Shown one piece after another: positions 26,158 through 38,879 of a stretch of 64,000 bases of DNA. The notes beneath the pieces are model-generated. The model worked only from the letters and a program-made list of their open reading frames with translations. It ran no database searches and was not told where the DNA came from. The position numbers and the translations under genes are program-made. Within the stretch, counting starts at the first letter, position 1. Each line of letters starts with the position of its first letter. The DNA comes from Pardosa pseudoannulata (lineage: Eukaryota; Arthropoda; Arachnida; Araneae; Lycosidae). The stretch covers positions 65,647,069-65,711,068 of the forward strand of contig CM063502.1 in NCBI GenBank assembly GCA_032207245.1. The letters are read 5' to 3'.

Positions 26158-27268
26158 AGAGGTTTGAGAGTCTGCTTGCATTCATGCTTTACACACTAGC
26201 CGTTGCACCGTGTATAACTCTCTGAAAAGGAAAACATTTGAGCAAGCCAGTGAGGAAAATTAGTATCTTGTAAGCATACTTTATTTTATATGAAAAAGTA
26301 TCCGTGTAGAAAATGATATCTGATACTACACAATTTACAGAAAATCAAGTATTTTTACTTTAAGTTAGGAGTCGTCAGATTTTTCGTTAGAGAATAGGTA
26401 AATTGTTAATGAAATAAAGTAACAAAACTCTCAGAGAGTCATTAATGTGTTCTAATTCTTATTGATTTAATATGTAACAGGTAGAAAATGATAGAACTCA
26501 TACGACACAATTTACCGAAAATCAAGTACTTTTACTCTAGGTTAGGAGTCGTCAGATTTTCCGTTAAAGAAGAGCTAAATTGTCACTGAAATAAAGTAAC
26601 GAACCTATCAGAGAGCCATTAATGTGTTCTAAATCTTGTTGCTTAATACGTAACAGGTAGAAAATTATATAACTCATACTACACAATTTACTGAAAATCA
26701 AGGATTTTTACTCTAGGTTAGGAGTCGTCAGATTTTCCGTTAGAGAAGAGCTAAATTGTCAATGAAATAAGTTAAGGAAACTATCAGAGAGCCATTGATC
26801 TGTTCGAATTCTTATTGATTTAATACGTAGCAGGTAGAAAATGATATAACTCATACTACACAATTTACCAGAAATCAAGGATTTTTACTCTAGGTTAGGA
26901 GTCGTCAAATTTTTCGTTAGATGTTTCGTTAGAGCTAAATTGTCAATGAAATAAAGTAACGAAACTATCAGAGAGCCATTGATCTGTTCGAATTCTTATT
27001 GATTTAATACGTAGCAGGTAGAAAATGATATAACTCATACTACACAATTTACCAGAAATCAAGGATTTTTACTCTAGGTTAGGAGTCGTCAGATTTTCCG
27101 TTAGAGAAGAGCTAAATTGTTAATGAAATAAGGTAACGAAACTATCAGAGAGCCATTGATGTGATCTAATTCTTATTGATTTAATACATAACAGGCAGAA
27201 ATCTGAAGAGCCGCAAGCACTTAAGCGAAGAGCCGCATGAAGCGTGTAAGCCGCGGTCTGTCAACCCC
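26158..27268. mobile_element. possible hAT-like element enclosing a tandem array
   Basis: The left end CAGAGGTTTGAGAGTCTGC and the reverse complement of the right end, CAGGGGTTGACAGACCGC, are alike. No matching 8-bp duplication was found (GTCCTTTC versus CTCCGGGT), so the borders are uncertain. Confidence 0.4.
26306..27194. repeat. five-unit tandem array, unit about 177 bp
   Basis: Units start GTAGAAAATGAT (or close variants) at 26306, 26481, 26657, 26834 and 27018, with spacings of 175, 176, 177, 184 and 177. Each contains AGGTTAGGAGTCGTCA (slightly varied in the first unit). Unit 4 carries a short internal duplication around CGTTAGATGTTTCGTTAG. Confidence 0.93.
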
Positions 27269-28185
27269 TGCTCCGGGTTATCCTTCAAAACAAATTTGAT
27301 TCTAACGCCGCACAAGAAAAAATTATGAGAAATTGCGAATAACCTAGTTTATTTCAACAAATGACTGGGAATACACAATATCTATGACAGTTGTTCTCAT
27401 ATCTTTTCGATTTCCTATGCGCTTGTTTAATTCAAATTTTTCTATGACAACTCACTTAAACGTTAAACAAATACTTTTTGCGAAATGGTTAATTATGTTA
27501 TATTTCAATCATAAGGATTTATTTAATAAAATATGTCTAAAATCAATAATTTTTGTCCAGGTTAGGTATAATTAAGCTGAACACATTTTCTATGACATAA
27601 ATTTTTATTGGTAAAAACTTTACTAAATACAATGATCAGTAGGCTTTTTTTCTCTTATAATGCTTATCGGCATTTAGTAAAAACCCATCCATTTTTTAAA
27701 TCAGTGGTGAAAAAAACTTTAAAAAACCCTTCACCGGATCATAACAATTCTTAACTGATAACAGTGGAGGACTAAGTCAAAGCGGGCCTTAGGCAACATT
27801 GTAATTCCGGGCCTGTTTTTCAGTCATGACACATACTTTGAGTTTGGTTGTTTGGTTTTAAAGCATATAGTATGTAATTCTATTTAATTATCGGATTCCA
27901 AGAAAAAAAGGAAAAAAATAATATACATGTACAAAAATTAAATAAACATAATTTATTCAAACAAACAAACATAAACATAATTTATTAAAATAAACAGTAA
28001 TACTTAAACAAATATACCCAGACTGATTAATTATATTGCCATTTTTTCTCACTTTTTAATTCTGCAAACTTGTCAATTAGTTTGTCATAATTAATGCTTA
28101 TTTAATAACTCTTTTTCTATATAAAGTAATGATAAACTATTTAATTTTTGTTGGGTCTATAGAATCCAATATAATTATGACATAT

Positions 28186-28513
28186 ACAATAGATTTAAAG
28201 AACCAGATATTGTCAAAGTTATTAAGACCAGTCGCATTAAATGGCCGGGACACCTTTTTAGATGTGGAGATTCTAACCCAACTAAACTAGTGACCTTTTA
28301 AAAATTGAAGGCAAGTGAAAAAGAGGAAGACCTCCCCCCCCCCCACACACACACATACCAGGTGGATAGATTCTGTAGAGAGGGATTTAAGAGAACTGGG
28401 AGTCCATCATTGGCGATCTATTTATTGTCTTTGATAGAGTCAGGTGGAGCAAGCTCATGGAGACGGCCTTGGCCTGTAACACGCTGTAGTTCTGACGAAG
28501 AAGAAGAATTCTA
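28186..28513 (+). mobile_element. LINE reverse-transcriptase C-terminal tail
   Basis: Frames across a short indel give IKTSRIKWPGHLFRCGD, a RCGD-type motif, and a later arginine- and tryptophan-rich WRRPWP tail ending in a GAA repeat. This resembles the 3' end of an RTE/CR1-like LINE. A poly-C/CA tract interrupts it. Confidence 0.55.
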
Positions 28514-29276
28514 AAGATAACAACCATGAAAAAGCGATATGTTTCAGCAAATAACTAAATATGAACATTTTCGCGACTGAGCATGAAACTGCTGATCAAA
28601 GAAACTTATAATGAAAGTTTTCCGGACTATAAAGTGAGAAAAGTTCCTTGTCATTTTAGCGTAGTTGATGTTACTTTTGCTTGATTGGGCAGTAGCACAT
28701 TTCTTTTTTTGTAGCATTAAAAACGTGCAAAATGCACGTAGTTGACAGTTTCGCGCTAATTCCAGGTATTCTTTAATTCCCATTCTTTTGCACTACTTGA
28801 CAATTATTTTTATGTTACACATTTCATTCTAAATTTATATGTTTATTAAATTTAAGACGAATCGTGACGTAACCACTAGAAAGTATGCTGAGATCCAAAG
28901 GATATCTTTAGGATAAAAATGACCATATTATTCATAAAAACAATAATGCATTGAATATTTTCAACAAAAATATTTTTCAAACAATTAATAATTAGTTGCT
29001 CACAAACAATTAACATTTTACCTCCCAGTTTTAACACTTTTTACAGAAACATTTGTAATATTTTCATGCAGATTGATTCTACACCAAATAAATTTGTTGC
29101 AAAAGTCCCCTGTTGCCTTAAAAATGTAAATAATATTATGATAATCTTGCAGCATCTTTGGATACTCATGTAAAAAAGTCGAAGAATGAATACTTCGGGA
29201 CTCATTGGTGTATGATAATTTATTACATTTGCATATACATGTTTATTAGAGTGTTTCACTGTACAGTATATACATT

Positions 29277-29282
29277 TTTATT
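29277..29282 (-). terminator. polyadenylation signal AATAAA after the cysteine-rich exon
   Basis: AATAAA read on the minus strand, 20 bases past the TGA; an ATTAAA variant precedes it at 29285-29290. Confidence 0.5.
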
Positions 29283-29302
29283 AGTTTAATGTTTTTGACA
29301 AA

Positions 29303-29481
29303 TCATCGACTTGTTATTCCGATAATAGTTAATGGCAAGGGTACGCTAACACAGCAGCCACCTGTTCCTTCTTTCGACGTATGGCAGCATATTTCCACTC
29401 TAGTAGGTTGGCAAGGACAGTCCGAATTTTCAGAACAAACTTTGGTACTGCTTTTACAGGTTCCCGTTGGACAGCGAGTTC
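29303..29481 (-). CDS. candidate terminal exon of a cysteine-rich peptide gene
   Basis: On the minus strand, acceptor ATTCTATTCCCTTTATAG is followed by 58 codons and TGA at 29305-29303. Nine residues are cysteine, at exon positions 3, 8, 15, 21, 23, 31, 32, 42 and 43. The first part is RCPTGTCKSSTKVC, then adjacent CC pairs, then a proline-rich hydrophobic tail. AATAAA lies 20 bases after the stop. The C-x5-C and CC spacing recalls WAP-like or venom-type disulfide peptides, but no family is assigned. A signal-peptide exon should lie at higher coordinates; I did not find it. Confidence 0.55.
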
Positions 29482-30181
29482 CTATAAAGGGAATAGAATT
29501 TTCATTAGAAGACTCATTTCAATGGAAGTAACATTTATTCCTTTATACATTTTGTCGTATGAATTATGCATAAAAAGTCAGTGATCTGAGTCATTTCGTA
29601 TAGCGGATGATTGGCTTCAGTTTTATTTATTTATTTATTTATTTTATTCTTTTATTTGAATCCGAAGAACATGGCCTGATTTCCGACAGGGCAAACGGGG
29701 CCAGCGCCCGGGCCCTCAGTCAAAAGGGGGCCTCCAAATTAACTGCCATTTCAAGTTAAAAATACGATGCGTATGTCTAAATTTCACTTTAAAATATGGA
29801 CAATTTCTTCTTTTAGTTTTTGACTTATTCAGTATCATTAGAGAGTTGTTCACAAATGTAAGTGCTGGCAAAAAAATGGAGAACACGCAGATACATTATG
29901 TTTTAGGTAGGAAAATTCACTGGGTAAGGAATTACAAAATTCTAATATACTCTTTAACTTCTACCATTTTTTTTTTGTAATCTTTTTTTATAATTTTACT
30001 TGTTTCATAATTTTTCATTTTATTTTAAACTAATCTTATTTTACTAACTACATTGGTGTGTCAACTTTAAAGGCTCTGCAGGCCATAGTTTAAGCATCAC
30101 TACATATAAGAATCCCCCCGTAGCTACCACCTGTGTACAGCAGAATGAGGGGGTCCTCGGATGAATGGGTTTGCCCTGGGC

Positions 30182-30691
30182 CAGGGATGGGCAAACTAAG
30201 GCCCGCGGGCCAACTCCGGCCGACCGGAAGGATTTATCCGGCCTTTAGATGGAATTTTAAGTTGCCGTTACGAGGCAAATTAAAAGAAATACATATTTAT
30301 ACAGTATATATCTATCTCCTTTTCTACTTTGTTTAAATATTGTATCCCAAATGTATTATCTCACGCCCAGGAGATCAGCATCGCACTGGACATCGCACTG
30401 GAGCTCTCGGGTCTGACTTTCCTGGGCCAAGCCCTCTAAGTCAGATTACTGTATATGCATGGTAAGAGACATAGCTGATAAATTGCAACGATATTGAGGC
30501 TTAAAAAAGTCGAAGATAATTAAAAATAAGAGAAAAATAAATTAAGATAAACTAAGGTTCACGAGTTCGGTGAGGGCAAGCAAATACATAAGTTAGGTTG
30601 ACAAATAGTACACATTAGGCTGAGCAAAAAAAAAAAAAAAAAGTAACTAATTTAACTGACTATCCTGTGTTAAAAACAGAATAACAGTAAG

Positions 30692-30727
<36 letters not shown>

Positions 30728-31579
30728 CCACAAGGAAAAGTACAAGTGGAATGGAGGAGCAAGAAGCAAAGTAGATTAAGTCTATAAAACACGAGGATCC
30801 AGCTGAGTGCTGGGAGTAGATCAGCACTATGTTTGCTTCTTATATATATGAACAAGTGTTTTCAACTATGAACCTTAGAAATAATTTCAGACGTAGACTG
30901 ACAAATGAACCTTTATCCTCGTTCCTTAAAACCAGTACATCTCACTTTGAACCTCAATATAAGGAACTTTTAATTATAAAATTGCAATTTTGTTCATCTT
31001 CTTAAGATATTTAAATCGTAATACTTGTATATTGTTTTTAAATTTTTAGAAAAATTTATCTTGGCCCTCCAAATTTCTTTTGTTTTTCGATTTTTGGCCA
31101 ACGACCGAAAAAGTTTGGCGATCCCTGCATAGCGTTTATGTTTATATTCCCGGTAGGTTGTCAATTGTAACCAAAATTTTCTATATCGTGACTTATTAAA
31201 ATAATTAAGGTATGACATTAAAAGGGAGGAAAAGAAAATTTGTAAAGATATTAAAAGAACTTTAAAGTCCAGTGATAAATGTTTGATTTAACAGGACTTA
31301 AATAAAAGTAAATGAGTTGAACAGGGTTAAATGATTTATTTACAAATATTTAGATAAGAAAATTTATTTAAAACATGATGGACTTCACGGAGATTTGGAA
31401 GGAAGTAAGGATGGAAAAAGGAATAAAGAAATTGTAATTTTGTTCATCTCATTAAGGTATTTAAATCGTAATACTTGTATGTTGCTTTTAAAATTTTGGA
31501 AAAATTTATCTTGGCCCGCCAAATTTATTTTTTTTTTTTCGATTTTTGGCTCGCGACCAAAAAAGTTTTTCCATCCCTA
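30182..31579 (+). mobile_element. composite hAT element with 8-bp target duplication
   Basis: Left end CAGGGATGGGCAAACTAAGG; right end near CCATCCCTA. CCCTGGGC is duplicated at 30174-30181 and 31580-31587. The plus strand at about 30829-31000 encodes EQVFSTMNLRNNFRRRL and SSFLKTSTSHFEPQY, the same transposase C-terminus as 25007-25507. The 3' end occurs twice (30985-31128 and 31433-31579) with repeat X between. Confidence 0.85.
31131..31428 (-). repeat. dispersed repeat X, copy B, inside the composite hAT
   Basis: Reverse-complement match to 21004-21306. It lies between two copies of the hAT 3' end. Confidence 0.8.
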
Positions 31580-32014
31580 CCCTGGGCCTACATTTCTGTA
31601 AGACGGGCCCTGCCGAAGAATACATTTTTTTTTTCAAGAAAAGATTGCAAATCTAAGTTGTTATCTATTGTACATTTGAGTGTCATATATTTAAAGATAT
31701 ATGCCTTTGTAATTTAGTCTTCACATAAGCGCTTTTTACTTCTAAAATAAAAAAGGGGTAGACGTGAAGATCGATTTTTCTCGACCAGGGCCGGACGAAC
31801 ACTCTGTTTGCCCGTGTCTTGGAGCAAAAACAATCCCGGGACTTGAAACTGAGAAATCAGAATGAGAAAAAAGGCTCGTTGAACTACTTTTACTAACTCT
31901 ATCAATAAGTATTGCATCCGGTGAATGTAGAAAACTAAAAATGGAGAACTATTTTCATGCAACAACATCTCAAACAAGATTATCATACTTATCTTAACAT
32001 ATTGTATGCGGGAC

Positions 32015-32071
32015 ACGTACTAGTACGTTTTCTGACGACTGATACTTGAGCGTGGGTTACGTACTAGTACG
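32015..32071. repeat. paired palindromic motifs
   Basis: ACGTACTAGTACGT (32015-32028) and CGTACTAGTACG (32060-32071) are perfect palindromes 45 bases apart. TTAA lies at 31994-31997, so this could be one end of a TTAA-type transposon, but no partner end was seen. Confidence 0.6.
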
Positions 32072-32354
32072 GGCTAGTGTAACAACATGGTTTGTTTGTG
32101 GGTACAAAAATAACGGTATATACAGGAAAACGAAGCCGAATATTTTTGTCTACTACATAGATTCTGGAAAAATTTAGACAAAAACTACCTTTTATCAGTC
32201 GATGCGGAACTACAGAACGGGAAGGTTGATTAAAAAAACTCAATTTAGATTTAAAATTAACTTTTTATTTATCCTTTCGAAAATGTATTATTAGATATAA
32301 AATATTATAAGCATATTTATATGATTTATATAAGTTTAAAATAAAACAAAAGAA

Positions 32355-32607
<253 letters not shown>

Positions 32608-32609
32608 TA

Positions 32610-33790
32610 TTTGTCTATTTGTATATTTGTTTATATATTTCAATATAAAATGCGAAAAGTTGATTAAAAAAATGAAACAATTTTCGATCTATTGAGATTT
32701 AACTGAATAACTAAATTTACGCTCAAAACGCCCGCTCCCGGTACAATTCCTCTGCGAAATGTACCCGCACACAAGGTGTTACGGAATTGAGTGTAATCTC
32801 AGATACAGGTTTGGTGTTCTTAAATTAAATAATTCCCTAAAAGTTCTTTAAAAAATAATAAATAAAAAAATTGAATTATATTTTTGTTAATTGTTTTTTC
32901 AAATAGTTTTTTTATTACTATATTTATTTATTTATTTTTTTAAGAAAGTTTACGCTGTAATTCCTCAGGTACTTAATTTTTTACTCTTTACGGAGTGATT
33001 CGAAGATTAAGTCCGACCCTGATATTCATATAATATCAACATTTTAAAGCTTTAATTTAACTATTATGGCGAATGTAATTTAAAGGGACTTTAAAATGAC
33101 ACAATTTGATCAAAAATACGAAATGTTTTTGTTTTCCAAAAAAGTTAAGCTATGCATAATTGATTTAATTTTTTGCAATAAAATGGTTATTTTATTTCAT
33201 CAAACCCCCTTTTTACAGTACAATATCACGATTTTTTAAAAATAAATGACTTCCTGTAAAAAGGCAGCTGATCAGCAATGAGAATAGGCTGTAATATTCA
33301 AAATTATTTAAATTTCATATTTACTTTACTCTGTGCAACCCATAATTACTTAGATTTTATACATTCATCATTTAAGATATTTGCAGAAAAGAGCATTAAA
33401 GGGTTAATATCGATTTTTGTGTCTTATGCATTCTAATAGCTTTATGTTCATCTTAGATATGATAAAACACAGTTAAAAGGTAAATATTTTGAAAATATGA
33501 GAACAGCCTAAATATTCAATAATGAAAATTCATCATTTAAAAATATAACTTTGTATAATCCATGAAATATATTATCTTGTTTTTTCAGTACACGAAATTC
33601 TATGTAGGAATTGAAAAGAGTTTGTAAGATATGTGCACAAACCGTTTAACGTGAAAAGAGAAAAAAATTAAACAATTAAAATTAAGTATGTGACATATGA
33701 GTCAAATAGTTTAATTATTACATGTATATATGTATTTAATATTATATGTATTTAACTATTTAATTATTATATGTCTTTAGTTATTTAATT
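32610..33790. other. AT-rich sequence, no gene recognised
   Basis: Short less AT-rich patch at 32720-32800; no reading frame, repeat family or terminus could be supported. Confidence 0.5.
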
Positions 33791-33794
33791 ATTA

Positions 33795-33848
33795 TATATA
33801 TATATATATATTATATGTATATATGTGATATATATATACACACACACA
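33795..33848. repeat. (TA)n/(CA)n compound microsatellite
   Basis: TA tracts with TG interruptions ending in ACACACACACA. Confidence 0.9.
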
Positions 33849-34045
33849 AATTGGGTCTGATCAAGGAATACCGTATCACTCTCTGGTTTGCCATACGAAT
33901 ATATCTTTAAGACAGGTTACACGTAGTAGCAATTTGTTGTAACAAGTATATAACGGAACATAGGAAGGAGTGTTTCTTTTGACAGGATTTTCACCGCCCT
34001 TTTATAAAAGGAAAAATGGGTATTCTATTGTTTTATATGTACCAG

Positions 34046-34154
34046 TCGTACGCTGAAAGTAGCAAATGTGTGCAAACTGAATTTTCCATGTGTACAACTG
34101 AATTATCAATTCACGGTAGTCAGAACAATCAGTGTTCTCAATTTTTTGAGATGA
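34046..34154 (+). CDS. possible internal exon with spaced cysteines
   Basis: Acceptor TTTTATATGTACCAG precedes 36 codons plus one base, ending at GTAAAA. The peptide has KCVQTEFSMCTTEL and NNQCSQFFEM, a C-x7-C-x13-C pattern seen in helical secreted cysteine proteins of DUF19-like type. The run is short and the donor moderate. It is on the opposite strand to the cysteine-rich exon at 29303-29481, so the two need not be related. Confidence 0.25.
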
Positions 34155-34325
34155 GTAAAATGAATATGTATATTATGTTTATAGGTTTAAAAAAAACCGT
34201 ATTGTGTGCTTAAATTATGTAGTAATTTTTATTGTATGTGAAGGTAGGGGGCTGCATTTTATATTTTTGTACGGACCAGTAAAACTGCTAGAGCTGGCTT
34301 TAATACACACACACAATGGAACACT

Positions 34326-34779
34326 ACCCTAATAAAGTTAGCCGCCCCCCATGACGGACACTGACATTCCAAACTATGCCATTCGTTTGATCATCGTTAG
34401 ATCAAATTTGATCAACATATTTCCCCGCTTGATCAATTAATTGAAAAAAAAAATATATTTAAAAAAACTTTACGGGGGGGGGAGCTAACTTTATGGTTTT
34501 GGGGTACCTTTGGGGGCAATTTTGGGGGATCAAACGCCAAAAATGGTTGATCAAATCTGACCTAACGATGCTCTTTCGAATGATGTATCGATCATGTTTA
34601 TACGATAATTTAAAAAAAATCCATAAAGTTAGGCCCCCTACAGTTTTTTAAATATCTTTTCTTAATTAATTGATCAAACGGTGAAATATGTTGATCAAAT
34701 CTGATCTAACGATGATCAAACGAATGGCCTATTTTGGAATGTCAGTTTGCGTCATGGGGGGGGGTAACTTTATTAGGGT
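34326..34779. mobile_element. MITE with about 125-bp inverted repeats
   Basis: Both ends read ACCCTAATAAAGTTA inward and stay complementary through ATTCCAAA, GCCATTCGTTTGATCATCGT and TTGATCAACATATTTC. Internal segments repeat TTGATCAA-type motifs. There is no coding capacity. Target duplication is unclear. Confidence 0.85.
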
Positions 34780-34929
34780 TATAACACATGCAGTTTTCCT
34801 GACTATGGTGTTCTATTTCTGTGATCCCAATTTTATCTACAAATAAACAATTATAAACTTTCCTGTCCAAGAAGTTTTTTTTTTTTTAAAAAAAGCACTT
34901 TCTCTCTTAAGAAATTTTTTCCTCTTCCA

Positions 34930-35262
34930 CTCCTTATTTTCACTCTTAATGGGAGGCTTAAATTTTGACCAAATGGAGGTACAAAAGATGTATCACGTTC
35001 CTACTATTCCATCCCAAGCAGGGAAATCAAAAGAGAGTGAGGGTGGCAAACACACCCTGCTGGACATGTCCTTGCAATTGCAATTGGGCTTAAAAAGAAA
35101 AAAAAAAATCAGTTCTCGGGTTATTTTTAGAGTTGTCCACATTGGGGATGTGCCTAGCCAACGGTCTCTCACACACCTGCAGGCCATAAATCTTGGGGAG
35201 GGAAAGAAAAAGTTACCCTCCCAATTAACTAAGCCCTCCATCGAACGACCTCGATCGGGGTA
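34930..35262 (-). repeat. old repeat Y, copy 1
   Basis: In reverse complement it aligns with 36727-36966: AATTGGGAGGG / AATTGGGATGG, TTTATGGCCTGCAGG / TTTATGATCTGCAGG, and later AACCCGAGAACTG / AACCCAAGAATTG. The open frames on both strands are by-products. Confidence 0.6.
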
Positions 35263-35770
35263 AGTAAACTGAAACTTCCCAATCATGAATGTTTGGGCAA
35301 AATAGTACATAATATTACATTACACTCAGTCTCCTACCAAATGTTTTTAAATGTTTATAGCCATCGAAACAAAGCGGGGTCTAGAGAAAAAATTAATTTA
35401 CTTGCATCTTTATTGTTCTTACCGTGTTCGAGGTTTTACAAGTTTAAACAATGAATCTGAATATTAAGTGGGGATTTTCCCCTGCTCTCAAAATTATCAG
35501 TTTGGGGTATAGATACAGTCTTATGATTTAATCCTATTGTATACATGTTTAAACCATCATTTATTTTACTTGTATTAATCTGATAAAAGTTTTTTTTTTT
35601 TTTTGAGAGAGAGAATATTCTACTCACTTGCTGTTTGATAACATACTTTCTGAATGAGTGTAAAGACAAATGATTCCTACTAACGTTATATCAATATTTT
35701 TGCAACAGCAACAAATTAAATAAGTCTGAACATGATATAAATTCCTCCACTGGCGTCTGTTCATCTGGCC

Positions 35771-35963
35771 GAACAGACAGTTTTTAGCCGAACGATGGCC
35801 GATTCGTTAGGGTGCTGGCCTTGGGTACCGGAGTTCGTGGGTTCGAATCCCACAGTGGCATGGATGTTCGTAGCTGTTCGGAATCGGCTTTAAGCTGTAG
35901 GTCCCGGTCAAATTAGCTCTCTTGTTGCAAAAAGTAGACACTAGTACTCCAACCTAAACAAAA
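35771..35963 (+). mobile_element. SINE family 1 with 10-bp target duplication
   Basis: TCATCTGGCC occurs at 35761-35770 and 35964-35973. The SINE has GCCGAACGATGGCCGATTCG, B box GGTTCGAATCCC and tail ACTCCAACCTAAACA. About 16 extra bases separate the left duplication from the SINE head. Confidence 0.88.
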
Positions 35964-36726
35964 TCATCTGGCCTCATAGGTAGGGTTTTTACGTACGTGG
36001 GTTCGGATCACGGTACTGTTTTGAATACATGCATTTTTTAGGGGTCATCTTTAAGTAGCGGGTTTAGCAAAACAATAGAACGTAATGCTTCAAATCAAAT
36101 ATGTGTCTTGCATGCACAAAATAGAAACTTACGAAATAAACTTTTTAACCCTTAATCTATTTACTGAGGTTAGATTTTATGTAAATGTGGATATTAATAT
36201 AAAAAAATCATAGTTTTATGAATGTAGGATACGACCTTTTCACTCTAAAGGCCGGGATAGAAGAGTCCCGTTTGACATTTTAAATAGGACATATAAAACC
36301 TAGTAAACTTGAAAGCAATTTTATAACATGGGTGGGACATAATATGTCCCGATAGACTTCAAATTGGTAAAAAAAATGCTCCAATTATTACATTTAATCA
36401 CTTGCTACAGTTTGAGAGAGTATTTGTTTCCAGTTTATATGTATAAAGTTAAAAATAGATCAACTAAAGCTCTAAGTATCGAGTTGCGAATATATATCGT
36501 GGAAACAATAGTAGTAGATATTATCAGAATCTTGCAGAAAGCAAAAGATTCTTTTATAATCTGTAAAAATTAACTAGCTCTTGAAATTTGTGGACCACTA
36601 AAATGAATATGACTAACGGAGAAACTAAGAAAAATTTTTAGCTTTAAAAATGTACCTTTTTTGCATGTATATTCATAAATGTGAAATTTCGCGATGTGAA
36701 TGTGTTTTTTCCATCCTTGAAGACAT

Positions 36727-36966
36727 TTGGACATTTATAATTGGGATGGTTGTTTGCCTTCTCCAAACTTTATGATCTGCAGGGGCTTCTGTAGCCGCAG
36801 GCTTTGGTCACTCCCCAATTTTCAATTGCCATGGGAGCGGACGATTCAAACTATAACCCAAGAATTGGTTTTATTACAGCGTGGTCAGTTCTTGGGTTTG
36901 TTTGATCCCCTCTTAACACACCCAGTTACAAAAAGTTGTTGTCTTGCCTTACAAGCAGGATGGTAA
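36727..36966 (+). repeat. old repeat Y, copy 2 (inverted relative to copy 1)
   Basis: Degenerate match to 34930-35262 in opposite orientation. The 79-codon frame here is not supported as a gene. Confidence 0.55.
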
Positions 36967-37402
36967 AAAGTTTCCAGTTTTCTACAATTGTTATTGTAAA
37001 GAAATAATGCTGTCTATTGTTCTAAAAGCATCACAATAAAATGAAAAAGTAGAATTCGAGGGAAAATTTCATAAGTGGTAAAATATTTAAAAGTAAACCT
37101 CTGAATCGTTTCTCTGATTATCTTCAGTTATTTGGGGTTTCTATATATTGCAATTAAATATCCCGAGAAAACTCGGGTAAGCTAGAAATAAACAAGTAAG
37201 ATAAGAGATCATATATCTGTGTATCGCAAGTCAGGTATCTCTTTGTGCTTCCCTTGTTTCAAAAAGTATCAAAAAAGACTAATATTTAAATTCTTTTTCT
37301 TTTTCCATTCGGACAAGATAACTCGGATTTGGTTGGTTTGATTTGGAGCGCTACGGTCTACTGTATTGCTACAAGAGGGCTAAAGAGACCGGGACTTACT
37401 GC

Positions 37403-38097
<695 letters not shown>

Positions 38098-38447
38098 CCT
38101 GCTGCTTAAAGCTGATTCCGATCGGATAAGAACATTCATGCCAGCAGTGGGATTTGAATCCGCGGACTTCAATACCGAAGAACAACACCCTACCGTTCAA
38201 TCATCGTTGGCCAAAATAAATCGGGAGAGTAAACTAATGATGAAACTATATGCTTTCAAAGATGCAAAAAATTAAAAATTCATCTTAGATCGTTCATTCA
38301 TTTTAGATCGTTTTATTATTAAATAAAATAAACTGAATAATAAAATTAAAAATATAGGGATTTGCCATTAAAAAATATTAGTAAGAAAGGCCGTAAAACG
38401 GGGAATCTTACCATTCTTGATAGATGGATATTTGGAACGTCGATATG

Positions 38448-38800
38448 AGCCGCTGTAGCTCAGTTGGCAAAGGCAACGCTATCGTAACTGAGGGGTTGCG
38501 GCTCAGAACCCGAACCAACCTAAGATCCACCGTGTTCGTTAAAGGTCATTGGAGCACGTAAAATATGTTCGTGGTCACAATGTCCTTCAAGCTCTCAATC
38601 AATACCTCATGGGGTGGCAGGCCAAGTCAATGGCTTCTGCTTCATCCCAGCTTAAAAATTACGAGGACGCATTTGAGCATAAATTGTACTTTCACCCTTC
38701 TTGTGCTCACTACAAACGAAAGGACACTCCTTTGACTTGATACGAAGTAGACTCCGGCTCAATCGTGCTTGGTTTGACCAAGTGGCATAAGACAACAACA
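38448..38800 (+). mobile_element. tRNA-derived SINE, family 2
   Basis: Head GCTGTAGCTCAGTTGGCAAA resembles a tRNA A box, followed by ACTGAGGGGTTGCGGCTCAG and a shared body (CCTAAGATCC, AAAGGT, ATGTTCGTG). It aligns with 63090-63460. No complete tRNA fold is preserved. Confidence 0.75.
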
Positions 38801-38879
38801 ACGTCGACGTAAAACGTTTTGAGCGGGAAAATTTCTTAAACGGGTATTTTTCAAGCGGGTTCCACTTATATACAGCGGT

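Noticed and set aside
26306..27194. CRISPR-like array
   Set aside because: Units are head-to-tail repeats with no variable spacers, in a eukaryotic genome.
28544..28783. 79-codon minus-strand ORF
   Set aside because: No family resemblance, signal peptide or splice context; length is expected by chance.
29289..29531. Plus-strand 80-codon ORF
   Set aside because: Antisense shadow of the minus-strand cysteine-rich frame, which has acceptor, stop and poly(A) signal.
29686..29740. Terminus-like GGGCCAGCGCCCGGGCCC sequence (similar scraps at 27762 and 31786)
   Set aside because: Looks like transposon-end debris but no pair, duplication or second aligned copy could be established.
34949..35310. 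Hydrophilic 104-codon plus frame and its antisense partner
   Set aside because: Both lie in a decayed repeat with a second inverted copy at 36727-36966 that does not preserve the frame.
36145..36360. piggyBac end at TTAACCCTTAATC with hairpin GGGACATAATATGTCCC
   Set aside because: Only one plausible end was found; no matching TTAA-flanked partner.
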